64,000 nucleotides of DNA from Termitomyces sp. T153 (GCA_018296165.2 JACKQL020000060.1:248001-312000), one strand, 5' to 3'. Numbered from the stretch's first letter, positions 47,487 through 59,264 are shown. Made by a program: numbers and translations. The notes: generated by a model from the sequence alone, not told the origin.

Positions 47487-47935
47487 TGAGGGAGATGCAC
47501 CAGTGCATGGCATTTGTGTGGGGGTCTAATATTTTCCTTTTTTGTTTTCTCTTTCCTTATCTGGCCACTAGCATGCCACACCACTGCAAGCCTTGTGTCC
47601 TGTATGTTTCTGTTTACCAGCCTTTTGCTGAACCTTATTCCAGACATATAAAACATTGTGTCAGCAAAAGGTCACCTTCAGCCATCTACACTTCTTTGTA
47701 GAGTGACCTGAGAGTGAGCCTATCTATTCTATCTTATCTACAAATACCTTATTGACTGTACTCATAGTTCTTACTGTTATTTTGACTCTACAGGTCAATA
47801 TCAGCCATCTACACTTCTTCATAGAGTGACTGAGGTTCTTACTCTTATTTTTACTCTTCACATACTGCTCTGTCTGTGAGTGAGAGATCTTTCTAGTAAG
47901 CTTTGAAATTGTATTTGAGACCTTTGAGATGTGAG
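47487..47935 (+). repeat. Candidate Copia 3' LTR
   Basis: It starts TGAGGGAG directly after a purine tract (CATCAGGGGGAGTAT). It contains a TATA-like ATATAAAA (about 47,646) and a 123-bp direct repeat (GCCATCTACACTTCTT at 47681 and 47804). The right boundary is uncertain and no second copy is in the window. Confidence 0.5.
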
Positions 47936-48119
47936 GCAAGCCAAACACACATACACCAAATCCTGTAACACAGTCAAAATAATGAAAAAGGTGATCCACC
48001 AACTTACTTGTCAGTTGTACCTAATCCCAACAACAGCCAACTTTGGATTTCACTGCCTTCTGTGTGGGTGCCCAAGGTATGGGTGTGGGTTGGGGCCTAA
48101 AAATGGTGGATTTCAGGGC

Positions 48120-48395
48120 TGGTGTGGCTAGTATTTATAGAAGCAGCAGCTGTGATGGTAGCAGCTGGGTTGGCTGGAGCAAATGCATTGGTGGTGATTG
48201 TGTTGGTGGAGATGGCCATATTGGTTGGAACAAATGCATTGTTGGGGGCAGATACATTGATAGAGGTGGATGAATTGATAGAGGTGGATGCATTGATGGA
48301 GACTGACATGTTGGTGATGGCTGGGTTGGCAGGAGCAAATGCATTGATGGCAGTTGGGTCAGTAGGGGTGACAGCAGCTATGTTAATGTAGATGG
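48120..48395. repeat. Degenerate minisatellite, TTGATRGAGGTGGATG type
   Basis: Short units encode alternating Val/Ala/Asp-Glu residues on + (IEVDELIEVDALMETD) and Ser/Thr/Asn/Ala on minus. GGAGCAAATGCATTG and GGAACAAATGCATTG recur at about 48,176, 48,226 and 48,332. The open frames on both strands are likely repeat by-products. Confidence 0.55.
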
Positions 48396-48670
48396 AGTTG
48401 GAACAGGTCTCTATACACAAGATTAGAATAGAAATTGAAGATAGCAAGACATTGGACCTTCACTACCAGTAGCTTCATTGTGTCTTCTTCATCAAGTGAT
48501 GGTGTTGTATGACTAGAATCTTCATTTGTGTGTGAGGAGTCATCTTCCATCATGAAGAATCCAGCTTCATCAAGTAGTAGGTTCTCATGCTTTGTCTTCT
48601 CTTGAAGAGGTTTGGATGATGTTCTGTTCTCCGTGAAGACTTTCTTAAGCTTGTAACTCGGAGGCAACAT
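48383..48670 (-). CDS. Small hypothetical ORF at an island edge (95 aa)
   Basis: It opens at ATG 48670-48668 and reads MLPPSYKLKKVF..., then an acidic/Ser-Thr stretch (MEDDSSHTNEDSSHTTPSLDEEDT), and ends in hydrophobic residues that could be read-through of an intron. Its start coincides with the switch from CpG-normal DNA (right) to CpG-poor DNA (left). That fits the first exon of a host gene cut by transposon DNA. I recognise no family. It may equally be chance. Confidence 0.25.
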   Translation of the reverse strand: MLPPSYKLKKVFTENRTSSKPLQEKTKHENLLLDEAGFFMMEDDSSHTNEDSSHTTPSLDEEDTMKLLVVKVQCLAIFNFYSNLVYRDLFQLHLH

Positions 48671-50806
48671 GATAGCATGACGACGCGTGCTTACTCACAA
48701 ATCCACAGATAAGATGAGTATTTCATATGATAGATACACGTACCCAGCGTGGGGGAGGGGGGAACGTATGTAAATGTGTCAAAAATAGCTCTCTGAGCAT
48801 TTGATACCCGGCGCGTCCGCGGTTGTTGTGTTGGATAGAGTTGGTGTGCGGATGCGGGTGTGGGGTGCGGAGTGTGGGGGGATCGTCAATCCGGCGGTTC
48901 GTCACCCGAAATCGAAGACGCTGCCCCTAATATTCGACTCGGAATAAAGCAGAGCGGATCGCGGTTGGGAGTGGGAGTAATCGCATTGGCCAGAGATTAA
49001 GCATAACAGTAACTAGAAGGAAAGGTACATACCTTGTATTATGGGAGGAGAAATAAGTAAGGTAGTTGACGTGCTGAGAAGCAGAAGCCGTCGCCCCGGT
49101 TGCGGAAATGGGTGTAGGACTGCACATACTATGTTTCAAGAGCATGTCGTGTGACCTGTGCAACCCCTGGTGGGTAGGGTTGTTTGTTGTGGGCCGGTAG
49201 GGTGGAGAGTGTGTAAGTACCTCGGAAGCACTGCTGCATCTTTCATGTGTCTTCTGTCTTCTACCGTGGTCTTTAATATCCCCTCAAACGGATATGGATA
49301 TGTACCGTTGCGGTGAATTGTGTAAGGCCGGTTTGAGCGGAGCGGGGGCGGGTACCGGTTGGTTGATCAGTGATCAGTGAATGGAGTGAAGGGGCAAAGG
49401 AACTCGTGCACGAAGGAAAGATGTATGTTCTGTGTGTGTTCAGTGCTGACTTCAGTCAGTGCGCATCCGCTTCGTACACATCACTTTGGAAAGTCTCAAG
49501 ACGTCGATACGTATACATGTACAATCTTACATCTTCTACCGCTGTCTTCTGCCTTCTGTCTTCTCATTCATTCATTCTTCGAACGGATCCGTGCCGTTGC
49601 GTTGCGTTACGTTGCATCGTATGAGGCCGATTCAACCGGGTGTTAATGAAAGGAAAAGGAAAAGGAAAAGGGAACCGAACTGCTCACGAAAAACGAAAAA
49701 CGAAGAAGAAGAAGGGAGTATGTTCCGTGCTCCGTGTCTAGAGCCTCACCTGCACCTTCCTAGTACAGTACACATCTGCTCTATTCCGTCCGGAGACCGG
49801 AGTCGTAAAAAGTTATATTCGTGGTCGTGGTTGGGTCGTGGTCGTGAGTCATGAGTCGTCATGGTTGTGCGGAAGGATGATCGATATCAGCATGCGTCGA
49901 CGAAGGCTACGGTTGCGCTGCGCTGCGTTTGTACTGATTGTTCTTGTTATTTGCTCCGATGATTGAAAACTTGCATCGAGGGTCTTTGGTCCGAAACTCC
50001 GAGTCGGTATTGTATTGACGTGAGTGAGTGCGTGCATGTATGTATGTATGTAGCGTCGGACTGAGGACTGAGGACGGGAGATTGGGTGTGAATTGAAAAC
50101 TGGGAACGGAGAACTGGGAACGGAGAACTGGGAGCTGGGAATTGGGAACTGGGAACTGGGAATTGCGAGATCCTAACGAAAACGCAAACGCAACGCAAAC
50201 GAAGAAAGATCTAGAAACGAAACGAAACGAAAACGAAGCAAAAAAAAGAAAAACATATATAAAAAAACACAGGAACACAAGAACAAGAAAAAGAACAAGA
50301 ACCAAGAACCAAGAACCAAGAACAAGAACCACTAGCGAACCAAACACGCATGCAAAACTAAACGAAAACGAAGAAAGATCTAGAAGCGAAACGAAACGAA
50401 GCGAAGCAAAAAAAAAACACACAAAAAAAAACACAAGAACAAGAACAAGAACAAGAACCACCAAAAACAAGAACAAGAAGAACCAACCACGGGCCCCACG
50501 CTTACGCTTACCGCACGTCAAGCCAAAAACAAAAGTCAAAAAACCCCAACGGCCACGGTCCGGTCCATGGCGCCTTTGCTAACCCTAGCTCAGTGCGCTC
50601 GTTTCGCCGGGAGGTAAAGCGAGAAAGCGAGAAAGCGAAAGCTAAATAAAGCTAGAGTTAGAGTTATAGCTAAAGCTGGAGGCGAGGAGTCCGAATCCGA
50701 AATTTCAAAGCCAAACCCCAAGCCCGAAGGACGAAGCCCCAAGCCCTAAGCTCCAGAAGGTAGTGTGACTCGATTGTCGATGCGGTCGGACCGGGGGCGG
50801 GTTTGG

Positions 50807-50872
50807 TACGTGTGTGTGTGTGTGGGAGTGAGAGAGAGAAGAGAGAGAGAGAGAGTGTGTGTGTGTGTGTGT
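50807..50872. repeat. Compound (GT)n-(GA)n-(GT)n microsatellite
   Basis: Uninterrupted GT at 50807-50824, GA-rich at 50829-50854, and GT again at 50855-50872. A typical length-variable marker locus. Confidence 0.9.
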
Positions 50873-51140
50873 GAATGTGAGTGTTCTGAAAGATGGGCCG
50901 GGCAGATGGGTGCGTGGGTTGTGCTTGTGCTTGTGCTTGCGATTCTACCGCATGGATGGACGTGGTGAAACGAAGGATCTGACGTCATTGACGGACATGT
51001 GTGAGTGTAAGTATGTGTTATGAGAGATGGAAGGTTGGAAGTTGGGGTGCGTGGGTTATGCTGTTGTATAGGGGAGGGGATGGGGGGGGGGGACGTACAC
51101 GATGAATGGATGGGTGGGGTGGACGAGCGGGCCGATTTCG

Positions 51141-51170
51141 TATAAGTACGTACGTACGTACGTACTTATA
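51141..51170. repeat. Perfect 30-bp palindrome on a GTAC core
   Basis: TATAA, then GTAC repeated five times, then TTATA. It is its own reverse complement, so it could extrude a cruciform. Confidence 0.9.
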
Positions 51171-52497
51171 TATACATACATACACTTGGTGTGCGTGAGT
51201 CATGTATGCTGTATGCTGGGGTGGGGTGTACGAAACCCATTGCGTTGCTTATTGGGTTCTACAATTGGAATTTTCTTTTTTTACACAGTTTAGGTTGGTA
51301 TCGTACATACATCCTCTCGATGGGGAGCGGGGGGGTTATGTATATACACAACGCAATCGGACAATACCGGCGATCACAGACATTCATCGGCGTCTTTATC
51401 CTATGTATGTATGACCTGATCGACGCGGAGAAACGGAAGAACAAGTACATAACGGGGTCCGAAACGAAGCGGGGGAAGGGATGGAAGGGAAGGGAAGGGA
51501 AGGGAAGGAAACGCGGGGATTGTGCGGGGGAGTCACGCGCCGGTTACTTATAAATAAACAAAGTAAACGGTGTATTTAAATATATCTTCCATGGCCATCG
51601 ATCGTCGTTTCGTCTTTTTATATATATATACGATCTGATGGATTATGAAAGTTTGTGCAAGCGCTTGGACTAGACTGAGTATGACTATGTGTTGAGGACG
51701 CGGATGACGTGTGGATATAACGTAGGGTACGGTTACGTTACGAGGATATGTTACGGGATTTGGCACCGCCCAAGTTTTCAGGGTTCGTTTTTTTAAAGTT
51801 TTTTTAGGGTTCGTTTTTGGGTTATTGGATCAGGCGAAAATAGACGTTGTACATGAGTTATACCTCCGAAGGCAAGATGATGGGACGACGAGATTTGGGG
51901 TGCTGGATACAGGCACGCGTGGCGGTGGACCCTTGGAAGTTGGGGGGAGGGGGGGCCTCCGAGCATCGGGGTGTGTTAACTTGTTGTGTGGACCCACATT
52001 GGCAACGCACTCACGGCGTGGGCTGAGCGCTGGATAAGAACATGGCCTGGGCAGGCGTGGGGATGGCCCCCTTCCTCGCATCTTTCCGAGGAAATTGTAA
52101 TTTTTATTGTTTAGGTATTATTGATTGTTTGGTTGATCGATGACTCTTGCCCATGATCCATGATCAACTCAGAGACACTCCTTGCTTGTTTCACCTATTC
52201 ACATCCGACACCCACGCCCGTTCATATGTATATACATACACAAACCCGGGGGAGGGGGGAATGGCAGCACGAGGGGACAACCCAGCCCCCTTTGTGGAAG
52301 GGAAATTATTAGAAAGCCACATCGGAAAAACAACAAGAGTAAAGTAAGGAAACCGGGGCACGCGGGACATGCGAGATGGGATCTTTCTTCTGGATCGGAT
52401 GCGAGCGTCGTGACACGCCTCTGCAGCGTGACTGGTCCTCGAGTTGTTATAATTACAACAGCACAGCGCTGCGAGTTCTCCCATCTCCCCCGTCACT

Positions 52498-53570
52498 ATG
52501 TCCGTCCAAAGCCCGAATGAAAGTAGGTCTGCGCAGCTATTGCGTACGACGCTGATGCGAGACGACGCTGCGTCTGCGTCGACACCGAGCCACCGCCGAA
52601 GCCCGTCGTCGCACACCGCGGCGGACGTCGAGAACGACGAGCAGCTGACGCGGGCCTCGTTTCTTTTCCGCAGCGCCGTCAACTCGACTGCGCTGACATC
52701 ATCGCCTACGTCAGTGGCGACGAGCACGCACAAAGCGCACGGCGAGTGCGATCCGAATCGACCTCTGCCGTCGCCCTCGAGCCTCCCACGTGCGCCCTCG
52801 CCCTGCCCCTCAAATCTGAAGCGCAACCGCTCGCCGCCAGCACCGTGCACGCCAGCACGCAAGCGCCAGTCTCTGCCACCCATGACGCCCCCCGAGCTCG
52901 CATTACGTCAGCGTCTCGAGCGCGTACTCAACGCACAGCCGGCCCGGCCGCGCAAGTCCAGCAACGAAGTCACAGACGAGAGCGGCGAGTGTCCCTGGCG
53001 CGTAAGTCTGCCATTTTCTGTGCTTTTCCGCAATCTTAGTGGCGCCAGGTCTCGTCGTCCCCTCGCAGCAGCAAGATCCCAACTCCGCCTCCAACCCCGC
53101 CCACAAGCCCGAGTCGCCGCCGATGTCCAATACAAACCACAAGTCCATCACGAGCGTCAATAATCCAACACTCATACTCCCCATCCTGCTCACCCTCCTC
53201 ATCTCTCGTCTCCCACTCTGAAGACTCAATCCCCCCACTCAGCCTCCCGCCTCTCCTCCCATCCAATACATACCCCACCCCAACATCACCGCCCCACCAC
53301 CCGCGCTTCAACGCCCGCAAAGCATCCGAATCACTCAAGCATGCATCGGGATACGTCTCGTTCGCGTCCGTCGAGGGGCTCGGCGGGCCCCCGGGTACGC
53401 CCGTCAGTGAGGATGAGGATCTCGACGGTGAGGGCGAGGCAGGGGGAGACACGAAAGGCAGGGGGAGGGGGCGCAGCATGAGTGCGGCGTTGGCGGGGAC
53501 TGGGCGTGCGTGGATGGGCTGGATGTTTGGCGTCGTTGGCCAGAGTGGGGATACGCCGGCGTCGGCGTAA
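52498..53570 (+). CDS. Conserved hypothetical Ser/Pro-rich basidiomycete protein
   Basis: Two exons, 52498-53001 and 53040-53570, with a 38-nt intron (GTAAGT...TTAG, phase 0), give 344 residues. The N-terminus is Ser/Ala/Arg-rich and probably disordered. A basic patch LKRNRSPP...ARKRQSLPP spans residues 107-128, followed by a short predicted helix PPELALRQRLERVLNAQ (about 132-148). Exon 2 has TPPPTPPTSPS (183-193), a conserved-looking block FNARKASESLKHASGYVSFASVEGLG (258-283), an acidic stretch SEDEDLDGEGE, and a Trp-rich hydrophobic end GRAWMGWMFGVVG. The TPPPTPP plus FNARKA/GYVSFA combination recalls uncharacterised agaricomycete proteins. I cannot assign a function. The very short intron is the weakest part of the model. 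Confidence 0.75.
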
Positions 53571-53949
53571 CCTGCGCACTCAAAACATGGTGCTTTTGTT
53601 CGCTTTCATCTTCGTCCTGGGTGACTTTTTTCTTTTTCTTTTTTTTTTCCTATGGTGCATCGTCTACCTGGATCTCTATTGCTGCATTCTACACACTCCA
53701 TACATGTACACCTAATATATATAGCATGGCCTCGTACGTAGATCCTGTATTGTGTACTAGTACAAATTGTCCAAAAACATCAAAGTCTAGCTTACATGTC
53801 TCGTGCACCTAGAACTCGGACCAGGGTAGGTATAACCTCAAGTTTGCGTGATGTTTGTCAAGTGTACGTACTGTACGTATGATTTGTTGCTTTGGCTGGG
53901 AGGGTCATGGCATGGAGTGGGGGGCTGCTAATGCATATGTAATTTTAAT
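53571..53949. other. 3' flank of the conserved gene and island edge
   Basis: T-rich 3' flank (run of T near 53,638-53,650). CpG density falls after about 53,885. No gene is seen. Confidence 0.45.
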
Positions 53950-54990
53950 TGTAGTGCTTTGCTGATTTGTGTCAACAAAGTTTGTGGTGGGTGGTTTATA
54001 GTGGGTAGGTTAGGAGGAACTTGCAGTGTTTGCAGCTGCTAGGGTGGCTAGTGCTTGTTATCTGTTTCTGAAGTTTGTGGGAAATCGACCCTCTTTGTCC
54101 CCTCCCTTCCAGTAACAGTTTTCCATACTGTGCCCCATGCGCTTGCAATTTGGGTTGAGACAGATGAGCTTTGAACTCTGGGGCTTTGTCATGGGTCTGC
54201 AGAGTGGTAACTAATGTCACTTGACCTTTCTACATCTTCAGATGTTCCCAGTAGATGGTGAGGCCTGCAATGAGGTGGGCTGAGGTCTTTGTGGCATACA
54301 TGCTTGCCACCACCATGCTCCAAGATTCTGGTAATGAGATCATGACAATAGATTGGAAACTTTGGTCACTAATAGTTGCTCCCTTCTCCATTGCCCCGCC
54401 CATTTTGTCCTGAGACTGCATATATGCTTGGGGAAGTCTCCCCTGTCTTTGAACATTGTTTCTTGTAATCAGTTTCCTGCTCCAATGGCCACTAAGTCTG
54501 AAACTATGCCATATGCATCTGTGAGTGTCTTCCAAGCTTGTGCTGTGCTGCCATCCATTTTTATCCCTAACCCAATAGGGTTTTTGCAGTTGTAAACAAT
54601 GAGTCCTAAAGCCCAGGCACCATGAATGTCCCACTCCTTGGTGGATGATTTTGTTGACATCCAATCAGTACATTCTGTCTCCAATTTCTTGTCCTTTGAC
54701 TTGGTGCTGGTAGGGCCAGTCTTGGTTTTTGTAGTTTTGGCTTTGTCTGGCCTTTTTATTGTTCCATCCAAATATCCACAATCTCTGCAGGCTCATGCTG
54801 CTATGACACAACTTTTGAATTGCTCATAGTTGCTTCCATTGAACTGTAATTCTTTGGGAAACATAGGTGGGTTTCCTGTTGCCTGTAAAGCCATGTAAAA
54901 AAATTTAAGTGTGTTTGTGGATCTAGTTAGGGTGTTTTGAATTGTCAATTCTGTTTCCAGATGTTGAGATGTCTTATGCATGCAGTGAAA
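53950..54990 (-). pseudogene. Copia gag remnant
   Basis: Minus-strand frames in order: PPMFPKELQFNGSNYEQFKSCV (54,870 down), KDKKLETECTDWMSTKSSTKEWDIHGAWALGLIVYNC and IGLGIKMDGSTAQAWKTLTDAYGIVSDL (54,700-54,480), LRTKWAGQWRREQLL, ASMYATKTSAHLIAGL, and knuckle CLNPNCKRMGHSMENCYWKGG (about 54,165-54,105). This is the Copia-type Gag (UBN2-like) layout, ending before protease. The same family is at 44,230-44,820. Frameshifted and inactive. Confidence 0.75.
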
Positions 54991-55399
54991 TAGCAGAATG
55001 AGTGCACAATAACCTGTAGAGTATAAACAAAGTTTTAGTCCTCAGTGTCTCAGCATAGTTGGTAAGATGACTTTATTGACCTGTAGACTATAAACAAAGT
55101 TTTAATCTACAGGCAGTGGTAAGTAAACAAAGTAAGTTTTGTAAGTAATAGACAATGCACCCTCAGTGTCTCAATATAGTTGGTATGATGACTGAGGGTT
55201 TGTTTGGTTAGGATAAAAAAAATGTAAGTGTGACAAAAATAAAGCCTCACAAATAGGGAGTGGCAGTGGCAGCAGCAAGGATATCCAAATAAGGAAATAT
55301 TAGAAATCTACATAATGTGACACTTGTGTGTCTCCTCTAACAGAATGTAATTCCAGGTATGTAAGTAAGTGAATGATGGTTGTTCTACTGGAAATTTGG
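54991..55399. repeat. AT-rich leader or LTR debris with near-repeats
   Basis: ACCTGTAGRSTATAAACAAAGTTTT occurs at about 55,013 and 55,079, and CTCAGTGTCTCARYATAGTTGGTAWGATGACT at about 55,037 and 55,163. It may be part of the Copia 5' LTR or leader, but no boundaries are visible. Confidence 0.4.
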
Positions 55400-56780
55400 C
55401 ATCACACCTTGGCCCAGGGAATTCCTCAAACTTGTTTTCTTTAGATCTCCCTCTGCCATGATTTTGATGTCAAGGGCTTCCAGATTGATGGAGGTGGGTG
55501 TTAGAGTGGCAATGGCAGGGTCTGGAGTTGTGACAGGGTTGTCTGGAGGTGCCCAATGTTGTTGGTCAGGGTACCATGGGCCTTTGTATCAATTCCTGGG
55601 TATGTTGGGGGAAGTCCATCAGGTTTTGTCCAAGGGAGACTGGACAGAGGTGTGTTTCCTTCCCTTCCTTGGTCATCCTTGAGGATTGAGCAACTTTGGG
55701 TTGCTCTGGAGGTGCTAGCTTCAAGGTTGGGGGCATTGGAGTTTGAGGTTGACTGGATGTGGAGTGGGATGGCAGCTGCCAAGCTTGCTTCAGGGCCAGG
55801 GAATCACATGGTGAGGTTTTTCCAGTTGATGTTGGGGTTGACATCCTGTAACTATGGAAGTCCAAGCATGATTGGAGTTGATGGTGGGAGTTGGGTGACA
55901 AGAAGCCAGACCTGGAATCTTAAATTGTCATCAAGAATGAGGGTGTTGTTGTGATATTGGGTGATTCTGGTTGAGACAGGGCTTCCATTGAAGAGTTGGA
56001 GCTCAAGGGGTCTGTCAAGGTCATTATGGCAGAGATCAAGCTCATTGCTGACAAAGATGGTGGAGGCACTGCTGTTGATGAGGGTGGGGAGGACCATTGG
56101 AGAGCTGTTGAGCTGGATGTTGATGATAAATGATCATGTGGACTTTGAGTGGAGCTGCAGGGGAGTCTGAGGTGCATTAGTCATACCTCTGAGGTTCTTG
56201 GAGGGGGTTGAGACATTGAAGGGGACTGGTCTGGAGTCAGTCTGGCTATCCCAGTCTAGGTGGAGGGTGAGACTGGGCTAGTCAATGGAGCCATGAGAAA
56301 CCTAGAATAACAGAGGCAGAGATGTGTAGTTTGGTGACTAGTAATTGGAGGTCCTGTCATTGTCCATTGGCAAAGGTCATGGTCATCTCTACATAGTGTG
56401 TGATGTCTCTGGTGGAGGTGGGATTGCCATCAAAGAGTTTGAGGAGGATTGGGGTAGGGAGGCATTGGAGGTGTTGGGGAGTGAGCACTACCAAGGATTC
56501 ATTGATAAAGTCATTGGTGGTTCCACTGTCAACCAGGGTGGGGATGGAGTTGGCAGAGAAGAGTAAGGTGGTGCAGAAGATGTGGGAGGAGTGTGAGGGG
56601 AGTTGTGCTGGGAGAGTGTCCAGAGAGAGTACTCATGCATAGAGGAGTGTGGCCAGGGCAGAGAAGACATTGGTGCCTGGTCCATGGTCTAGTGCATCTT
56701 TGAGACCTAAACTGCTGACTTGTTTTCTGTAAGCTGGTAGTCACTGTCTTCTCTATTGATAGTCCATATGGTGCATCTCA
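55400..56780 (-). pseudogene. Gypsy protease region with two retropepsin-like modules (LTR-B element)
   Basis: Reading down the minus strand: ANSIPTLVDSGTTNDFINESL (DSGT codons 56530-56519), LKLFDGNPTSTRDITHYVEMTMTFANG and LLVTKL..ILGFSWL form one retropepsin-like unit. About 450 bp further on, PTLINSSASTIFVSNELDL (catalytic Asp replaced by Asn, about 56,080-56,066), LELQLFNGSPVSTRITQYHNNTLILDDNLRF and LLVTQLPPSTPIMLGLPWLQDVNPNINW form a second, parallel unit. Each has the order D-S-x, LFDG, LLVTQL, LGxxWL. The element is cut before RT at about 55,400. Stops are present. Confidence 0.65.
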
Positions 56781-59232
56781 TTACCTGGTGTTTAGGGCAA
56801 CTACCGATAAAATGTCCCTGCTCATCACATAGAATACATGTGCCCTCCTTCTATTGCTTCTTCTGGATTTCCTCCAGCACATCAATCCAAGGCCTGTTCC
56901 AGATCTTGTTTGTGCATAGGCCCTTTTGATTGTCAACAGAGTCTGGAGCATTGACAAGATCCTGGGAGTCATTGAGGTTGGCAGCCAGGGGCTCTGGAGC
57001 CTTGTGGAGATTGGCAGCATTGAGCTGGACAGGTGGGTGGGCTCCTGGTGGTTGGTTGGCACTGGTAGGTCCTCAGCCTTTAGGGAAACAGGGCATGGCA
57101 TTGGTGGGGGTGGTGGGGACCAAGGGTCAATTTCCATTGGTTGCTCTGGCCTGCCAGTTGGTGTTGCCAGAGGTGTTCCAGGTGGTCTGCAGTGCTGTAT
57201 TTTTGCTTCAATCTTCTCAATAGCATTGATCAACCTGTGTAACAAGTGCCTTGTACCTGTTGTATGTAGTTTGCTTGGGAGCAAGGCAGAGAATGTTCTT
57301 GATGCATTGAGGTAGGGCATGGCAGAGGGCAAATTGGAGGGCATTGTAGTTCCATCCTGTCTCATATGCCTCTTGTTCAAACCATACAATGAAGGTTGTG
57401 AAACATTTGTTATTGCACATCCAAATGTTAAATAGATTTCCTTGGCCTCTGCTACAGTGTCAAATATGCCAAACTTACTGGAGCACTCCTGGGTGAAAGC
57501 AAGCCAATTGGAGAGCATGGGGTTGTTGGGATAAAACTGGAGCAATGCCATGTAATGGTCAAAGGCAATGCCATGTAAATATGATGTGGCAAAGGCCATC
57601 CATGAGCTCTCAAGTTGGAAAGTGATAGGCTTAGCTTGGAACTTTGTGAGGCATTGTGTTGGGAAGATTCTCCATTCATTTTCAGGGGTCATGACTAGTG
57701 AAGGATTCCAGTTTCTAAATATCAAGCTTGCCTTCCTGAGCCAGTGCATCACAAGTGTTGTCCTGAGTGTTTTGGGTTTGAGGCAGGGGTCCAGCATTGT
57801 AGTAATAGTAGTTATTTCTGTTGCCACATTGAGGGGGGAAGTTGTTCATAGCCAGGCCCCATCTGTCTGAAGGTCCATTGTTTGGGGGTCCACCACCTGG
57901 GAGTTGGCCAGTGTTGCCAGGGGGAGGGCCCAGGGCCCAACAAGGGGGAGGAGGTCCTCCAGGGATTAGTGGTCTGAAGTAATTATGTTGGATAGCAGGG
58001 CTAGTGGAGGATGAGGGGGTTGTTGGAAAAGGGGGGTCAGGGTGCTTCAGGGCCTGTGGGTTGACACAGAAGGTCTGGGGCATTCTGGTGGGCTCAGGGG
58101 CATTTGGTGGGGCATTTTCATGAGGAGCATAGAGGTGAAAGTGGGGAGGTCTGTCTTGGAGAGGGCCATTACAAGGGGCAGGTTTTTTGTTGGGGTTGCC
58201 AGGCTCATTGATGTAGAAGAGAGTTCTATTGTCATCATCAATGTGGGAAAGGGGCCTCTGAGTGCAGGGCTCAGGGGCAGTGGGTTGATCCCAGGTATGG
58301 AAGGTGCTGGGGATGGAGTTTGCTTGGGAGCAAGTAGAGAGGGTCAAGATATGGGTGGCAGGTTGGTTTAAAAGTCCTCCAGTGGGGGTTGAGGTTTCTC
58401 AGTATGTTGGACATGGCATTAAGCTCTTCTTGTTGATGGGGAATGGGGGGCAGAGCTTCACTTTGTGCTCCAGTGGGTTCCTCTTGTTGTACATAGAAGG
58501 AGCAGGTGGGGTCCAGAGGATCTTCAAACTGATGGGAGTTTGGGCTGGTGTGGATTTCTTCAACCAGGGCACAGAGCTTGTTCTAGAGATCAGTGTCAAT
58601 TCCCAAGGTACCTTGTTTTGTTTAGGGAAGGTTCTCTTGCAGATAGTGTTTGTGGAAGTCAAGGGGTCAATCTGCCCAAACCTCCAGAGTTGTGGAAGTG
58701 TCATGGTAACCTAAGCCAACAAAGAGGGTGCAAGCATGTCTTGCAAACTCCACAAGAGAGATGGAGAGGGAGTGGAGGACTTCATTGCACTGCTGGACAT
58801 AGGCTTCAACTTGTTGCTGTCTAGGGGAAGGGGAGATTTGAGCAGAAAGTGGCTGTTGAGAGGAGGAATAGTTATCTGGTTGCTCCAGGGGAGTTGGGGC
58901 TGTAGCAGGGACAGGAGACACATAGTAGTGAGCAGGTGGGAGGTAGGCATGGTTGGGTGGTGTTGGGGGTGCTTCAAGAAATCCTCCAGGGTACATGCAG
59001 GGGTGATTGCCATTGGCAGAAAATGTTGGGGGGCAGTGCCAGTCCAGGAGGACTTCCTGGCTGATGGAAGGAGCATAGAATGCCTGGTTCAGTCTGGGGT
59101 TCAATGATGAGGAATGTACTGATCTGTGGGAGGGCCTGAATAGAATGGGGCATAGTAATTTTCAGGTACCAGCCTACTGTAGATGTTGGTTGGGTAGCTG
59201 GTTGGGTTGAATGCAGGGTTGTATGCAGACAT
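56781..59232 (-). pseudogene. Gypsy gag of the LTR-B element
   Basis: It starts at ATG 59232-59230 (MSAYNPAFNPTSYPTNIYS) 33 bp after the LTR. A long Pro/Gln-rich N-terminal region follows (58,667-59,104 and 57,715-58,347, with PPPPCWALGPPPGN and NYYYYNAGP). The conserved central Gag domain is at 57,827-57,217 (HYMALLQFYPNNPMLSNWLAFTQECSSKFGIFDTVAEAKEIYL, WFEQEAYETGWNYNALQFALCHALP). It ends with zinc knuckle CILCDEQGHFIGSC (C-x2-C-x4-H-x4-C) at about 56,842-56,799. One open stretch of 348 codons remains, but frameshifts and stops interrupt the whole. Confidence 0.8.
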
Positions 59233-59264
59233 CAAGAATAGGGTAAGGGGGAGTCTTGATATTA

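Larger units (their letters stand above)
48671..52497. other. CpG-normal intergenic region rich in simple repeats
   Basis: No convincing gene. Contents: imperfect duplication of a CTTCTACCG...CGGAT-TACCGTTGCG block (about 49,240-49,320 and 49,530-49,640); GGGAACTGGGAACT minisatellite (50,098-50,165); AACGAAACG and AGAACAAGAACC runs (50,170-50,485), with GAAGAAAGATCTAGAA at about 50,199 and 50,370; GT/GA/GT microsatellite (50,807-50,872); GTAC palindrome (51,141-51,170); GGGAA run (51,480-51,509); and AGGGTTCGTTTTT twice (51,778-51,820). The last few hundred bases are the presumed promoter of the gene at 52498. Confidence 0.6.

Noticed and set aside
49907..50539. 210-codon minus-strand ORF
   Set aside because: It is made of Phe/Leu/Val runs from A-rich simple repeats on the other strand, with no domain.
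51778..51825. Telomere-like AGGGTTCG repeats
   Set aside because: Only two units, and not the TTAGGG sequence typical of these fungi.
52191..52883. 230-codon minus-strand ORF
   Set aside because: It overlaps exon 1 of the conserved + strand gene and is Arg/Gly-rich shadow sequence of a GC-rich exon.
56926..57315. 129-codon + strand ORF
   Set aside because: Complementary to the conserved Gypsy Gag domain on the minus strand.
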